A DNA stretch of 64,000 bases from Ottowia massiliensis (GTDB taxonomy: Bacteria > Pseudomonadota > Gammaproteobacteria > Burkholderiales > Burkholderiaceae_C): positions 1,984,001 to 2,048,000 of the forward strand of contig NZ_LT964854.1 of NCBI RefSeq assembly GCF_900240305.1, in the 5' to 3' direction. The translations under genes and the position numbers were made by a program. Below the pieces are notes generated by a model that had not been told where the DNA came from, did no database searches, and saw nothing but the letters and a program-made list of their open reading frames with translations. Shown here in pieces: positions 50,594-58,548 of the stretch; the stretch's first letter is position 1, and each line of letters starts with the position of its first letter.

Positions 50594-53314
50594 ATGGAAG
50601 TCACCCGCATCCGCGCCCTGCGCGGGCCGAACCTGTGGAGCCGCCACACCGCCATTGAAGCCGTGGTGTCATGCGACGAATCCGAACGCAGCCTGGACAA
50701 GGCGTTTGAAAAACGCCTGCGCGAGCGCTTTCCCCGCGTGGGCGCGCTGCACGTGCCCCGCTCCAGCAAGCCCGTATCCATGGCGCACGTGCTGGAGCAA
50801 GCCACCCTGGCGCTGCAAACGCAAGCGGGCTGCCAGGTCACCTTCAGCCGCACCACGCCAACCGAAGAGCCGGGCGTGTTCCAGGTGGTGGTGCAGTACA
50901 CCGAAGAAGCCGTGGGGCGCCTGGCCTTCGCCCGCGCGCAAGAGCTGTGCCGCGCCGCCTACGCGGGCGAAGCCTTTGACATCGCCGCCACGCTGGCCGA
51001 GCTGCGCGATCTGGACGAAGACGAACGCCTGGGGCCTTCCACCGGCGCCATCGTCGAAGCGGCCCTCAAGCGCGGCATTCCCTGCCGGCGGCTCACGCGC
51101 GGCAGCCTTGTGCAACTGGGCTGGGGCGCGCGGCAAAGGCGCATCCAGGCCGCTGAAGAAGACGGCACCAGCGCCATCGCCGAAACCATCGCGCAAGACA
51201 AGGACCTGACCAAAAAAGTGCTGCACTCCGCCGGCGTGCCCGTGCCCCTGGGCCGCCCCGCCGCCGATCTGGAAGACGGCTGGGCCGTGGCGCAGGAAGT
51301 GGGCCTGCCCGTCGTCGTCAAGCCGCAAGGCGGCAACCAGGGCAAAGGCGTCACCGTCGGCATCAGCAGCCGCGCCCACTTCGAGCTGGCCTGGCAGGAA
51401 GCGGCCCAGTACGGCGACGTCATGGTCGAAAAATACCTCTCCGGCAACGACTACCGCCTGCTCGTGGTGGGCAACAAGCTCGTGGCCGCCGCCCGCCGCG
51501 AGCCGCCGCTGGTCATCGGCGACGGCAAGCACACCGTGCGCGAACTGGTGGCCGAAGTGAACAAAGACCCGCGCCGGGGCAAAGGCCACGGCACCTCGCT
51601 CACGCAAATCCGCATCGACGCCATCGCCGCCGCCTGCCTCAAGGGGCAAGACCTCACGCCCGAAAGCGTGCCGCCCCGGGGCCAGCGCGTCATCCTGCGC
51701 CACAACGCCAACCTCTCCACCGGCGGCACCGCCACCGACGTCACCGACAACGTGCACCCCGACGTGGCCGCCCGCGCCATAGAAGCCGCGCTCACCGTGG
51801 GGCTGGACATCTGCGGCGTGGACGTCATCTGCGAAAGCGTGCTGCGCCCGCTGGAGGAGCAAGGCGGCGGCATCGTCGAAGTCAATGCCGCCCCCGGCCT
51901 GCGCATGCACGTCAGCCCCTCCTTCGGCAAAGGGCGCGACGTGGGCAAAGCCGTCATCGAGCACATGTTCCCCAGCGGCAGCGACGGCGCCAATGGCCGC
52001 ATCCCGCTCGTGGCCGTCACCGGCACCAACGGCAAAACCACCACCGTGCGCCTGACGGCCCACCTGCTGGCCACCCACGGCCTGCGCGTGGGCATGACCA
52101 ACACCGACGGCGTCTATGCCAACGGCCGCCAGATCGACTCCGGCGACTGCTCCGGCCCGCGCAGCGCCCGCAACGTGCTCGCCCACCCCGACGTGGACGC
52201 CGCCGTGCTCGAAACCGCGCGCGGCGGCCTGCTGCGCGAAGGACTGGCCTTTGACAAATGCGACGTCGCCATCGTCACCAACCTCGGCGCGGGCGACCAC
52301 CTGGGCCTGAACTACATCACCACGCTCGAAGACCTGATGGTGCTCAAGCGCGTCATCGTGCTCAACGTCGCCCCCACCGGCAGCGCCGTGCTCAACGCCG
52401 CCGACCCCAACGTCGTCACCATGGCCGCCCGCTGCCCCGGCAGCGTCGTCTTCTTCGCGCAAGACGGCCAGCACCCCGTCATCAAAACCCACCTCGCGCA
52501 AGGCAAGCGCGTGGTCTATGTGCAAGACGGCGACATCGTCTGCGCCGAACGCGGCTTTGAAAAACGCCTGCCCCTCTCGCGCGTGCCCATCACCCACAAG
52601 GGCCTCATCGGCTTTCAGGTGGAAAACGCGCTGGCCTCCGTCGGCGCAGCCTGGAGCCTGGGCCTGCCCTGGAACGCCATCCGGCGCGGCCTGGCCTCCT
52701 TCACCAGCGACCAAAGCGCCGTGCCCGGCCGCTTCAACATCTTCGACTACGCCGGCGCCACCGTCATCGCCGACTACGGGCACAACCCCGACGCCATCAA
52801 CGCCCTGGTCAGCGGCATCCGCAACATGCCCGCGCGCCGCCGCAGCGTCGTCATCAGCGGCGCGGGCGACCGGCGTGATGAAGACATCCGCGAACAAACC
52901 CGCATCCTCGGCGCAGCCTTCGACGACGTCATCCTCTACCAGGACGCCTGCCAGCGCGGCCGCGCCGACGGCGAAGTCCTCGCCCTGCTGCGCCAGGGCC
53001 TGCAAGGCGCCGAACGCGCCAGCCACGTGGAAGAAATCCACGGCGAATTCACCGCCATCGACCACGCCCTCGACCGCCTGCAAGCGGGCGATCTGTGCCT
53101 CATCCTCATCGACCAGGTGCAAGAAGCGCTCGCCCACATCCAGCAGCGCGCCGCCAAAGCCAAACGCTCGCGCAAGCCGCGCGCCGCCAAGGCCGCCGCG
53201 CCCAAAAAACCCGCTGCGAAAACCGCTGCAAAAACTGCCGGGAAAGCCGCCGTCAAAAAAACCGCCGCGAAAACCGGCAAAACCGCCAGAACCGGCAAAA
53301 AAGCCGCGCCGTAA
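50594..53314 (+). CDS. cphA: cyanophycin synthetase
   Basis: A 906-residue enzyme that builds multi-L-arginyl-poly-L-aspartate, a nitrogen store, from Asp, Arg and ATP. N-terminal domain, ATP-grasp domain with VVVKPQGGNQGKGVTVGI and EVNAAPGLRMH (about 428), and Mur-ligase domain with GTNGKTTT (477-484) and YGHNPDAI are intact. CphAs of this type are about 860-875 residues. This one carries an additional C-terminal Lys/Ala/Pro tail of ~55 residues (AAPKKPAAKTAAKTAGKAAV), like histone H1 or AlgP. The arginine it needs can come from argDF and carAB in the same window. Confidence 0.95.
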   Translation: MEVTRIRALRGPNLWSRHTAIEAVVSCDESERSLDKAFEKRLRERFPRVGALHVPRSSKPVSMAHVLEQATLALQTQAGCQVTFSRTTPTEEPGVFQVVVQYTEEAVGRLAFARAQELCRAAYAGEAFDIAATLAELRDLDEDERLGPSTGAIVEAALKRGIPCRRLTRGSLVQLGWGARQRRIQAAEEDGTSAIAETIAQDKDLTKKVLHSAGVPVPLGRPAADLEDGWAVAQEVGLPVVVKPQGGNQGKGVTVGISSRAHFELAWQEAAQYGDVMVEKYLSGNDYRLLVVGNKLVAAARREPPLVIGDGKHTVRELVAEVNKDPRRGKGHGTSLTQIRIDAIAAACLKGQDLTPESVPPRGQRVILRHNANLSTGGTATDVTDNVHPDVAARAIEAALTVGLDICGVDVICESVLRPLEEQGGGIVEVNAAPGLRMHVSPSFGKGRDVGKAVIEHMFPSGSDGANGRIPLVAVTGTNGKTTTVRLTAHLLATHGLRVGMTNTDGVYANGRQIDSGDCSGPRSARNVLAHPDVDAAVLETARGGLLREGLAFDKCDVAIVTNLGAGDHLGLNYITTLEDLMVLKRVIVLNVAPTGSAVLNAADPNVVTMAARCPGSVVFFAQDGQHPVIKTHLAQGKRVVYVQDGDIVCAERGFEKRLPLSRVPITHKGLIGFQVENALASVGAAWSLGLPWNAIRRGLASFTSDQSAVPGRFNIFDYAGATVIADYGHNPDAINALVSGIRNMPARRRSVVISGAGDRRDEDIREQTRILGAAFDDVILYQDACQRGRADGEVLALLRQGLQGAERASHVEEIHGEFTAIDHALDRLQAGDLCLILIDQVQEALAHIQQRAAKAKRSRKPRAAKAAAPKKPAAKTAAKTAGKAAVKKTAAKTGKTARTGKKAAP

Positions 53315-53343
53315 GCGGCGCGCGGCCAGCCGCATGAATTTGC

Positions 53344-53369
53344 AAGGGCGCTTTCAGGCGCCCTTTTTC
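53344..53369 (+). terminator. Rho-independent terminator after cphA
   Basis: AAGGGCGC pairs with GCGCCCTT, loop of a few bases, then a T run, 30 bp after the cphA stop. Confidence 0.85.
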
Positions 53370-53525
53370 ATTTTTGGCGCACCACGGACGACTCAACAAA
53401 AATAAATGTGCATTTAATATTTTTATCCATAGAATCCGCCGCCGCAGGTTGAAGCCATTTCGCCCACGAATGGAAAAACCTGTTCATTATCCATTTAATC
53501 ATTTCAATGCAGCAAAGGTTGCGCC

Positions 53526-54128
53526 ATGAACAAAAAAGTCTTTTTCCTCGCCCCGCTCGTCATCGCCGCGCTGATGGCAGGCTGCGGCGGCAGCGATTCG
53601 TCCGATGCGCCCACTCCAGCGCCTACATCCACGCCCGCGCCTACACCCAGGCCCACGCCCGCGCCTACGCCTACGCCTTCAACGCCCTCTGCCAGTTTTG
53701 CCTATGAAGGCCGGTGGCAAATGGCCTGCCATATTTCATCCTCCCGCGTGCAGGCGGGCCAGGTCGCCTACAAATCCTCCATTTCCGACGTCACCATTAC
53801 CCGCCGCCCCGACGGCCTTTATGCGTGGACGGAAACCGAGCGCGAATATCTGGGGCAAGCCTGTCAGGGCCAGCCCGTGAAAACCGAAACGGAAACCGGC
53901 TACATGCAAATTGCCGACCGCGTTACCCTGTCCGACGGCACGCAGGCCGACCGCCTCTATATATGGGAAACCACTGATAACAATCGCGACAAAGATTTGG
54001 CCCGCATTGAAGGCGATCGCCTCTACATCACCGGCTTTGGCGACAACGTGGACGACCGCCTGCCCCGCGACGCCCAAGGCTGGCCCACTGCCCTGAACCG
54101 CACCGTCTGGCACCAGCGCCAGCCATAA
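53526..54128 (+). CDS. lipoprotein with Pro/Thr-rich linker
   Basis: A 200-residue lipoprotein (lipobox LMAGC). After Cys a short acidic patch leads to a 30-residue TPAPTPRPTPAPTPTPSTPS linker, which should be extended and may span the periplasm or carry glycans. The globular part is unassigned and has several Cys (MACHISS, GQACQGQ) that could form a disulphide. It ends LNRTVWHQRQP. Stands alone. Confidence 0.7.
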   Translation: MNKKVFFLAPLVIAALMAGCGGSDSSDAPTPAPTSTPAPTPRPTPAPTPTPSTPSASFAYEGRWQMACHISSSRVQAGQVAYKSSISDVTITRRPDGLYAWTETEREYLGQACQGQPVKTETETGYMQIADRVTLSDGTQADRLYIWETTDNNRDKDLARIEGDRLYITGFGDNVDDRLPRDAQGWPTALNRTVWHQRQP

Positions 54129-54490
54129 GAGCCTATTTGCGACCTGGCCGCGAGGGGCCTCAGACCAGGATGGGCCGCAAGCCGCAAACGGGAGTCTTGC
54201 GGCCCATTGAGAATTTGCAGAGCCAAAGGCCTCGCTTTTCGCACCCACGGACGGGCTTTGAACAGACTCTCAAAGCGCCGCAAGCCATAGTCCGCTGAAC
54301 TTCAGGCAGCCAGCCTGGGCAAAAACAGCGCTTTGACTGCCCTGCCTGCTCAGCGTCAGCCCGCTCAATTCAAGCCGCGCACAAGCCGTGCGCAAGCTGC
54401 ACGCGAATGGCCGCGAAACCCCAGACCGGACCGGGGGCAGGCAATGAATGGGGGGAAACAGGGCGAGGGCGGGCAGGTTTGGGTGTGCTG
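54129..54490. other. intergenic region with hairpin and small repeats
   Basis: Contains an inverted repeat at 54171-54206 (TGGGCCGCAAG and CTTGCGGCCCA) that may end transcription of the upstream lipoprotein gene. It also contains the second copy of the 31 bp repeat (54241-54271). No gene is supported in the rest. Confidence 0.5.
54241..54271 (-). repeat. 31 bp repeat, second family, copy B
   Basis: Reverse complement of 24125-24155 with three mismatches. Confidence 0.65.
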
Positions 54491-54584
54491 CTTTCCGCTC
54501 TTTTATTCGTAGCATTAGGTCCTAGTGCAGACTGCGCATACCCCACTTTTCTGCACTCTGAATTTGCTTCTGTTTTTGATGCTT
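54491..54584 (+). repeat. ~90 bp dispersed intergenic repeat, copy 9
   Basis: TTCCGCTCTTTTATTCGTAG, CATTAGGTCCTAGTGC and a terminal GAATTTGCTTCTGTTTTTGA box. Lies between convergent genes. Confidence 0.8.
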
Positions 54585-54615
54585 CCTGTCCAGCCTGAAA
54601 ACGCGGCTCCATTCA

Positions 54616-56514
54616 TCAGGCTGCGCAATCCGTCTGCCGCCTTGAAGCCTTGAGCCGCTCCGCCAGCAAATGGCGCGCCAGGCTTTTTTCAATGGGCAGC
54701 GGCTCGCCATGCAGCCAGCAGGCGGCCACCTCGGCGCCGAGAACCGAGAGGGCAATGCCGCGCGCGCCCAGGCCCGCATAGACCCAGGGCGCTTCAAAGG
54801 CGGGGGCGGGCGCTTCGGGCGCTTCAAACGCTTCGGCCGTCTGCCAGAAGGCGGGAGCCAGCGGACCGATGAAAGGCAGGCGGTCGGGCGCGGCGCAGCG
54901 CACGGCGGCAAAGCGCCTGGCCTGGGGCCACTGCGCCTGCAAGCGGGCGGCGGCAGCAGGCAGCAGCTCGGCAAGGCGCTGCCAGTTGGCGGCGTGGCCC
55001 TCGTCGGTCGGGGTGGCGCTGGCGCTGCCGCGCTCGAAGGTGCTGCCCGTGACCCAGATGCCTGCGGCATCGGGAATGAAGTTGCCGTGGCCATTGACGG
55101 GAAAAGGCGGCAGCGCGCCTTCGGCCGCGCCCGTCGCCAGGTCTGCGGCATGCCCCCAGGCCGCCTGCCCGCGCAGGGCCGTCAGGGGCACGGCGGCGGC
55201 TTGCGGAAAAGAGGCGGCCAGCAGGGCGCGGGTGTCAAAGCCTGCGGCGATGACGGCCAGATCAGCCTCAGCCAGCAGTTCGCCCTGCTCGTTCAGCGCC
55301 TGCCAGCCATGCGGCGCGCGGCGGATGCGGGCCACGCGCTGGCCGCCGCGCCATTCAATGCCCGGCGCGGCCAGCTGCGCGGCGATGAGCGCGGGCGGGC
55401 GAATCCAGCCCGCATGGGTGTGCCAGAGGGCTTCAGAAAGCTCTTGGGCGGGCGCTCCGGCAGGCGCGCCGGCCAGGCCCGCCTGCGCCAGCTGCGCGGC
55501 GCTGGCGGGAGCCGCGCCGGGGTTGGCCGGATCGTCTGGGCCAAGGAAAGCGGCCCAGCTTTCGGGCAGGCGGCGGTCTTGCGCGGCGTGGCGCTCCAGC
55601 ACGCCGCTGACGGCCCAGCTCGCGCCTTCACCATCGGGCAGCAGGCGGGCGGCGCGGGCCAGGGTGGCGCGCACGCCCGCGCGCGTGAGGCGCGAGAGGA
55701 GACAGTCATCCGGCGACACATGCGCTGCGGCCACGCCCGCTGGCAGGCCGCTTGCGCCATCGGCAGGCTGCGCGCCCGCGCCCAGAACGGCCACTTGCCA
55801 GCCCCGCGCGGCCAGGCTGCCCGCCAGGCTGGCGGCGGCCAGCCCCGCGCCCACGATGAAGCAGCGCGCGGGCGCAGCAGCATGCGGCATGGGAGCGGCC
55901 ATGCGGTCCGCCACGCGCGGGCGCGGCCGCCATTGCGGGGCGTAGTGGCAAAAGCCATCAGCGGCCTCTTGCATGCCGCAGGCGCGCAGGGCTTGTTGCA
56001 GCCCCGGTTGAGCGGCGTTTTCCAGCCAGAGGCCCGCTTGCGGCTGGCACAGCGGCGGCAGCTTGGGCAGCAGGGCGGGCCAGCCGTGGCCCAGCAGCGC
56101 CAGGCCATGCGCCGCACCGTGCAGCTCGGCCAGCGCATCCGCCACCGCGCCCAGCGCCAGCAGCAGGCGGTCGCCGCCGCCCAAGTCCAGCGCATGCAGG
56201 CCCGGCAGCAGGCCATGCCATTGCGGCGCCAGGCGGTGCAGCAGCGGGGCGATGGCCGCGCCGCCTGCCTCCCGCACCTGCGCCAGCGCCGGAGCGGCGG
56301 GCAGCACGGCAGTCAGCGTCAGGCGCGAAGGACATTCCGGCAGGCGGCGCGCGGCGGGCAGCAAGGCCAGCAGGCGGGCCAGGGCGCGCGCGCCGCCAGC
56401 GGCATCGCCTGCGGGCAGGGCCGCCAGCAAATGCCAGTGCGGCGCCTGCCCAAAGAAGCGGGCCGCGTGGGCCGGCAGGGCGGACAAGGAAACTTCGGAA
56501 GCGGATTCGGACAT
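54616..56514 (-). CDS. mnmC: MnmC-like tRNA-modification FAD oxidoreductase
   Basis: A 632-residue protein. The C-terminal ~400 residues form a DAO-type FAD oxidoreductase (FIVGAGLAAASLAGSLAARG near 220; IWVTGSTFERGSASATPTDE; VYAGLGARGIALSVLGAEV). This matches the MnmC domain that converts cmnm5U34 to nm5U34 of tRNA. The first ~215 residues sit where the SAM methyltransferase domain lies but show no methyltransferase glycine motif (EFGTGTG-like). The protein therefore may lack the methylation step. The gene runs against repeat copy 9. Confidence 0.8.
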   Translation of the reverse strand: MSESASEVSLSALPAHAARFFGQAPHWHLLAALPAGDAAGGARALARLLALLPAARRLPECPSRLTLTAVLPAAPALAQVREAGGAAIAPLLHRLAPQWHGLLPGLHALDLGGGDRLLLALGAVADALAELHGAAHGLALLGHGWPALLPKLPPLCQPQAGLWLENAAQPGLQQALRACGMQEAADGFCHYAPQWRPRPRVADRMAAPMPHAAAPARCFIVGAGLAAASLAGSLAARGWQVAVLGAGAQPADGASGLPAGVAAAHVSPDDCLLSRLTRAGVRATLARAARLLPDGEGASWAVSGVLERHAAQDRRLPESWAAFLGPDDPANPGAAPASAAQLAQAGLAGAPAGAPAQELSEALWHTHAGWIRPPALIAAQLAAPGIEWRGGQRVARIRRAPHGWQALNEQGELLAEADLAVIAAGFDTRALLAASFPQAAAVPLTALRGQAAWGHAADLATGAAEGALPPFPVNGHGNFIPDAAGIWVTGSTFERGSASATPTDEGHAANWQRLAELLPAAAARLQAQWPQARRFAAVRCAAPDRLPFIGPLAPAFWQTAEAFEAPEAPAPAFEAPWVYAGLGARGIALSVLGAEVAACWLHGEPLPIEKSLARHLLAERLKASRRQTDCAA

Positions 56515-56673
56515 GGAGCGGCGGAGAAGGCAGAGAAGGCGGAAATGAACGCGGTCACTTCAAAAAAGAGAGCTGCCCGCGCTGGCTGCGCCAAGGCTTG
56601 CGGGCGATTCTGGTAGCAGCCCGCAGGCCGGCGCTTGATGAAGCGCAAGGCCTTCACGCATATACCCCACGCA

Positions 56674-56679
56674 TATAAT
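56674..56679 (+). promoter_or_regulatory. probable -10 element of the carA promoter
   Basis: TATAAT in the context ACGCATATAATCGG. An ACGCATATA direct repeat covers it and the upstream region (CACGCATATACC). The -35 is weak (CTTCAC region). It would give a leader of about 130 nt before carA. Confidence 0.45.
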
Positions 56680-56749
56680 CGGCAGCTGTTTCAGCACACT
56701 TGGCCGCCCAGCGCAATTTTCCCGTTGTCGATCCCCGCCGCATCATCCG

Positions 56750-56772
56750 AAAGCCCGTCAAGGGCTTTTTTT
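56750..56772 (+). terminator. attenuator-like hairpin in the carA leader
   Basis: AAAGCCC pairs with GGGCTTT across a short loop, with a T run at the end. It lies between the predicted promoter and the carA start, where it can act as a transcription attenuator rather than as an end-of-gene terminator. Confidence 0.6.
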
Positions 56773-56819
56773 GAATCTGGCCTGGGCGTCTGCTGTGCCC
56801 ATTCAACGGAGAAAACCCA

Positions 56820-57998
56820 GTGCTAGCCTCCCTTCAGGCGAAATTCCCCCCAGCCCTTCTTGCGCTTGCCGACGGCACGGTGTTCACCGGCCAGGCCATT
56901 GGCGCAGCCGGCATGACCGTGGGCGAAGTGGTGTTCAACACCGCCATGACCGGTTATCAGGAAATCCTCACCGACCCCAGCTACTGCCAGCAGATCGTCA
57001 CCCTGACGTATCCGCACATTGGCAATTACGGCGTGAACGCCGAAGACGTGGAAGGCGCCCGCGTGCAGGCCGCCGGTCTGGTGATCAAAGACTTGCCGCT
57101 GCTGGCCAGCAATTTCCGCAGCAGCGAAACGCTGCCGCAATACCTGGCGCGCCAGGGCACGGTTGCCATTGCAGGCCTTGACACGCGCAAGCTCACCCGC
57201 CTGCTGCGCACCCAGGGCGCGCAAAACGGCGCCGTGCTGGCGCTGGACCCCGGCGAAAGCCTGAGCGCCGAACATGCGCAAAAGGCGCTGGCCGCCGCCC
57301 GCAGCGCCCCCAGCATGGCCGGCCTGGATTTGGCCCAAAAAGTCAGCGCCGCCAAGCCCTACGGCTGGACGCAAACCGAATGGCAGCCCGGCAGCGGCTA
57401 CGGCACGCAGCAAGAGCCGCAGTTCAGCGTGGTGGCCTATGACTTCGGCGTGAAATACAACATCTTGCGCATGCTGGCCGCACGCGGCTGCAAAGTGACG
57501 GTGGTGCCCGCGCAAACGCCCGCCGCCGACGTGCTGGCTATGAAGCCGGATGGCGTTTTCCTCTCCAACGGCCCGGGCGACCCGCAGCCGTGCGACTACG
57601 CCATTGCCGCCACGCGCGAAATCGTTGAAGCGGGCGTGCCCGCCTTTGGCATTTGCCTGGGGCACCAGCTCATGGCGCTGGCTTTTGGCGCGCGCACCTT
57701 CAAGATGAAATTCGGCCATCACGGCGCAAACCACCCCGTGAAAGACCTGCAAACGGGCCGCGTGATCATCACCAGCCAAAACCACGGCTTCGCAGTGGAT
57801 GCCGCCACGCTGCCCGCCAATTTGCGCGCCACCCACATCAGCCTGTTTGACGGCACTTTGCAGGGGCTGGAGCGCACCGACCGGCCCGCTTTCTGCTTTC
57901 AGGGCCACCCCGAAGCCTCGCCCGGCCCGCACGACTGCGCCTATTTGTTTGACCGTTTCACGGCCAGCATGCGGCAGGCGCGCCAGGCGGCGGCCTGA
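56820..57998 (+). CDS. carA: carbamoyl phosphate synthase small subunit
   Basis: A 392-residue glutaminase subunit supplying ammonia to CarB for pyrimidines and arginine. The amidotransferase triad lies in PAFGICLGHQLMALAFG (Cys) and CFQGHPEASPGPHDC (His/Glu). SNGPGDP is present. The start is a GTG (56820) giving MLASLQAKFPPALL; no ATG lies nearby. The next gene is 42 bp away. Confidence 0.96.
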   Translation: MLASLQAKFPPALLALADGTVFTGQAIGAAGMTVGEVVFNTAMTGYQEILTDPSYCQQIVTLTYPHIGNYGVNAEDVEGARVQAAGLVIKDLPLLASNFRSSETLPQYLARQGTVAIAGLDTRKLTRLLRTQGAQNGAVLALDPGESLSAEHAQKALAAARSAPSMAGLDLAQKVSAAKPYGWTQTEWQPGSGYGTQQEPQFSVVAYDFGVKYNILRMLAARGCKVTVVPAQTPAADVLAMKPDGVFLSNGPGDPQPCDYAIAATREIVEAGVPAFGICLGHQLMALAFGARTFKMKFGHHGANHPVKDLQTGRVIITSQNHGFAVDAATLPANLRATHISLFDGTLQGLERTDRPAFCFQGHPEASPGPHDCAYLFDRFTASMRQARQAAA

Positions 57999-58040
57999 AC
58001 GCCCGGTTCTCATCCACCATCCCAAGGGAGTCACAACAAC

Positions 58041-58403
58041 ATGAAGCTCTACCCCTTCCCCCAGGCCCCGCTTGAAAAAGCCATTGCCAAGCGCATGCTC
58101 ACGCTGCCTTCGCCCCACAAGGAATGGTTTTCCGAACGCTGGGCGCAAAAGCCCTACAAAAAGTCCTTCATCGAGCACAAGGCCATGCCCCTGATCACCT
58201 TGCTGGCCAAAGGCAAAAGCTGGACGGACGAGGAATTCAACGCCGAGCTGGCCGCCTGGACGGTGAAGTTCTACGAAGCCGAAGCCCAGGTGCTGCGCCC
58301 GCTGGTGGAAGGCGACGGCCTGCTGCAACTGATGCAGAAAAACATGCCCGCCGAACGCGCCAAGGCGCTGCTGGAAAAGCTCACGCGCGATTTGCACGAG
58401 TAA
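58041..58403 (+). CDS. small conserved-looking protein between carA and carB
   Basis: A 120-residue, charged, soluble protein with a good ribosome-binding site (CAAGGGAGT). Sequence begins MKLYPFPQAPLEKAIAKRML and ends AKALLEKLTRDLHE; mostly helical, no signal or membrane helix, no recognised domain. Same strand and spacing as carA, and closed by a terminator before carB. Function unknown; a role linked to carbamoyl phosphate is only suggested by position. Confidence 0.7.
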   Translation: MKLYPFPQAPLEKAIAKRMLTLPSPHKEWFSERWAQKPYKKSFIEHKAMPLITLLAKGKSWTDEEFNAELAAWTVKFYEAEAQVLRPLVEGDGLLQLMQKNMPAERAKALLEKLTRDLHE

Positions 58404-58414
58404 CGCGGACAAGC

Positions 58415-58443
58415 GCAAAGGGCGCTGCGGCGCCCTTTGCTTT
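58415..58443 (+). terminator. Rho-independent terminator between carA unit and carB
   Basis: GCAAAGGGCGC pairs with GCGCCCTTTGC, loop TGCG, followed by TTT. It implies that carB has its own promoter or depends on read-through. Confidence 0.75.
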
Positions 58444-58548
58444 GCCTGCCACGGACATCTCGCCAGGAACAGCTCGCCACAAACGCCTTGCCACGGATGC
58501 GCGGCCCCGCTGCCGGAACCCCAACACGACCCAGCCCACTTCTATCAA

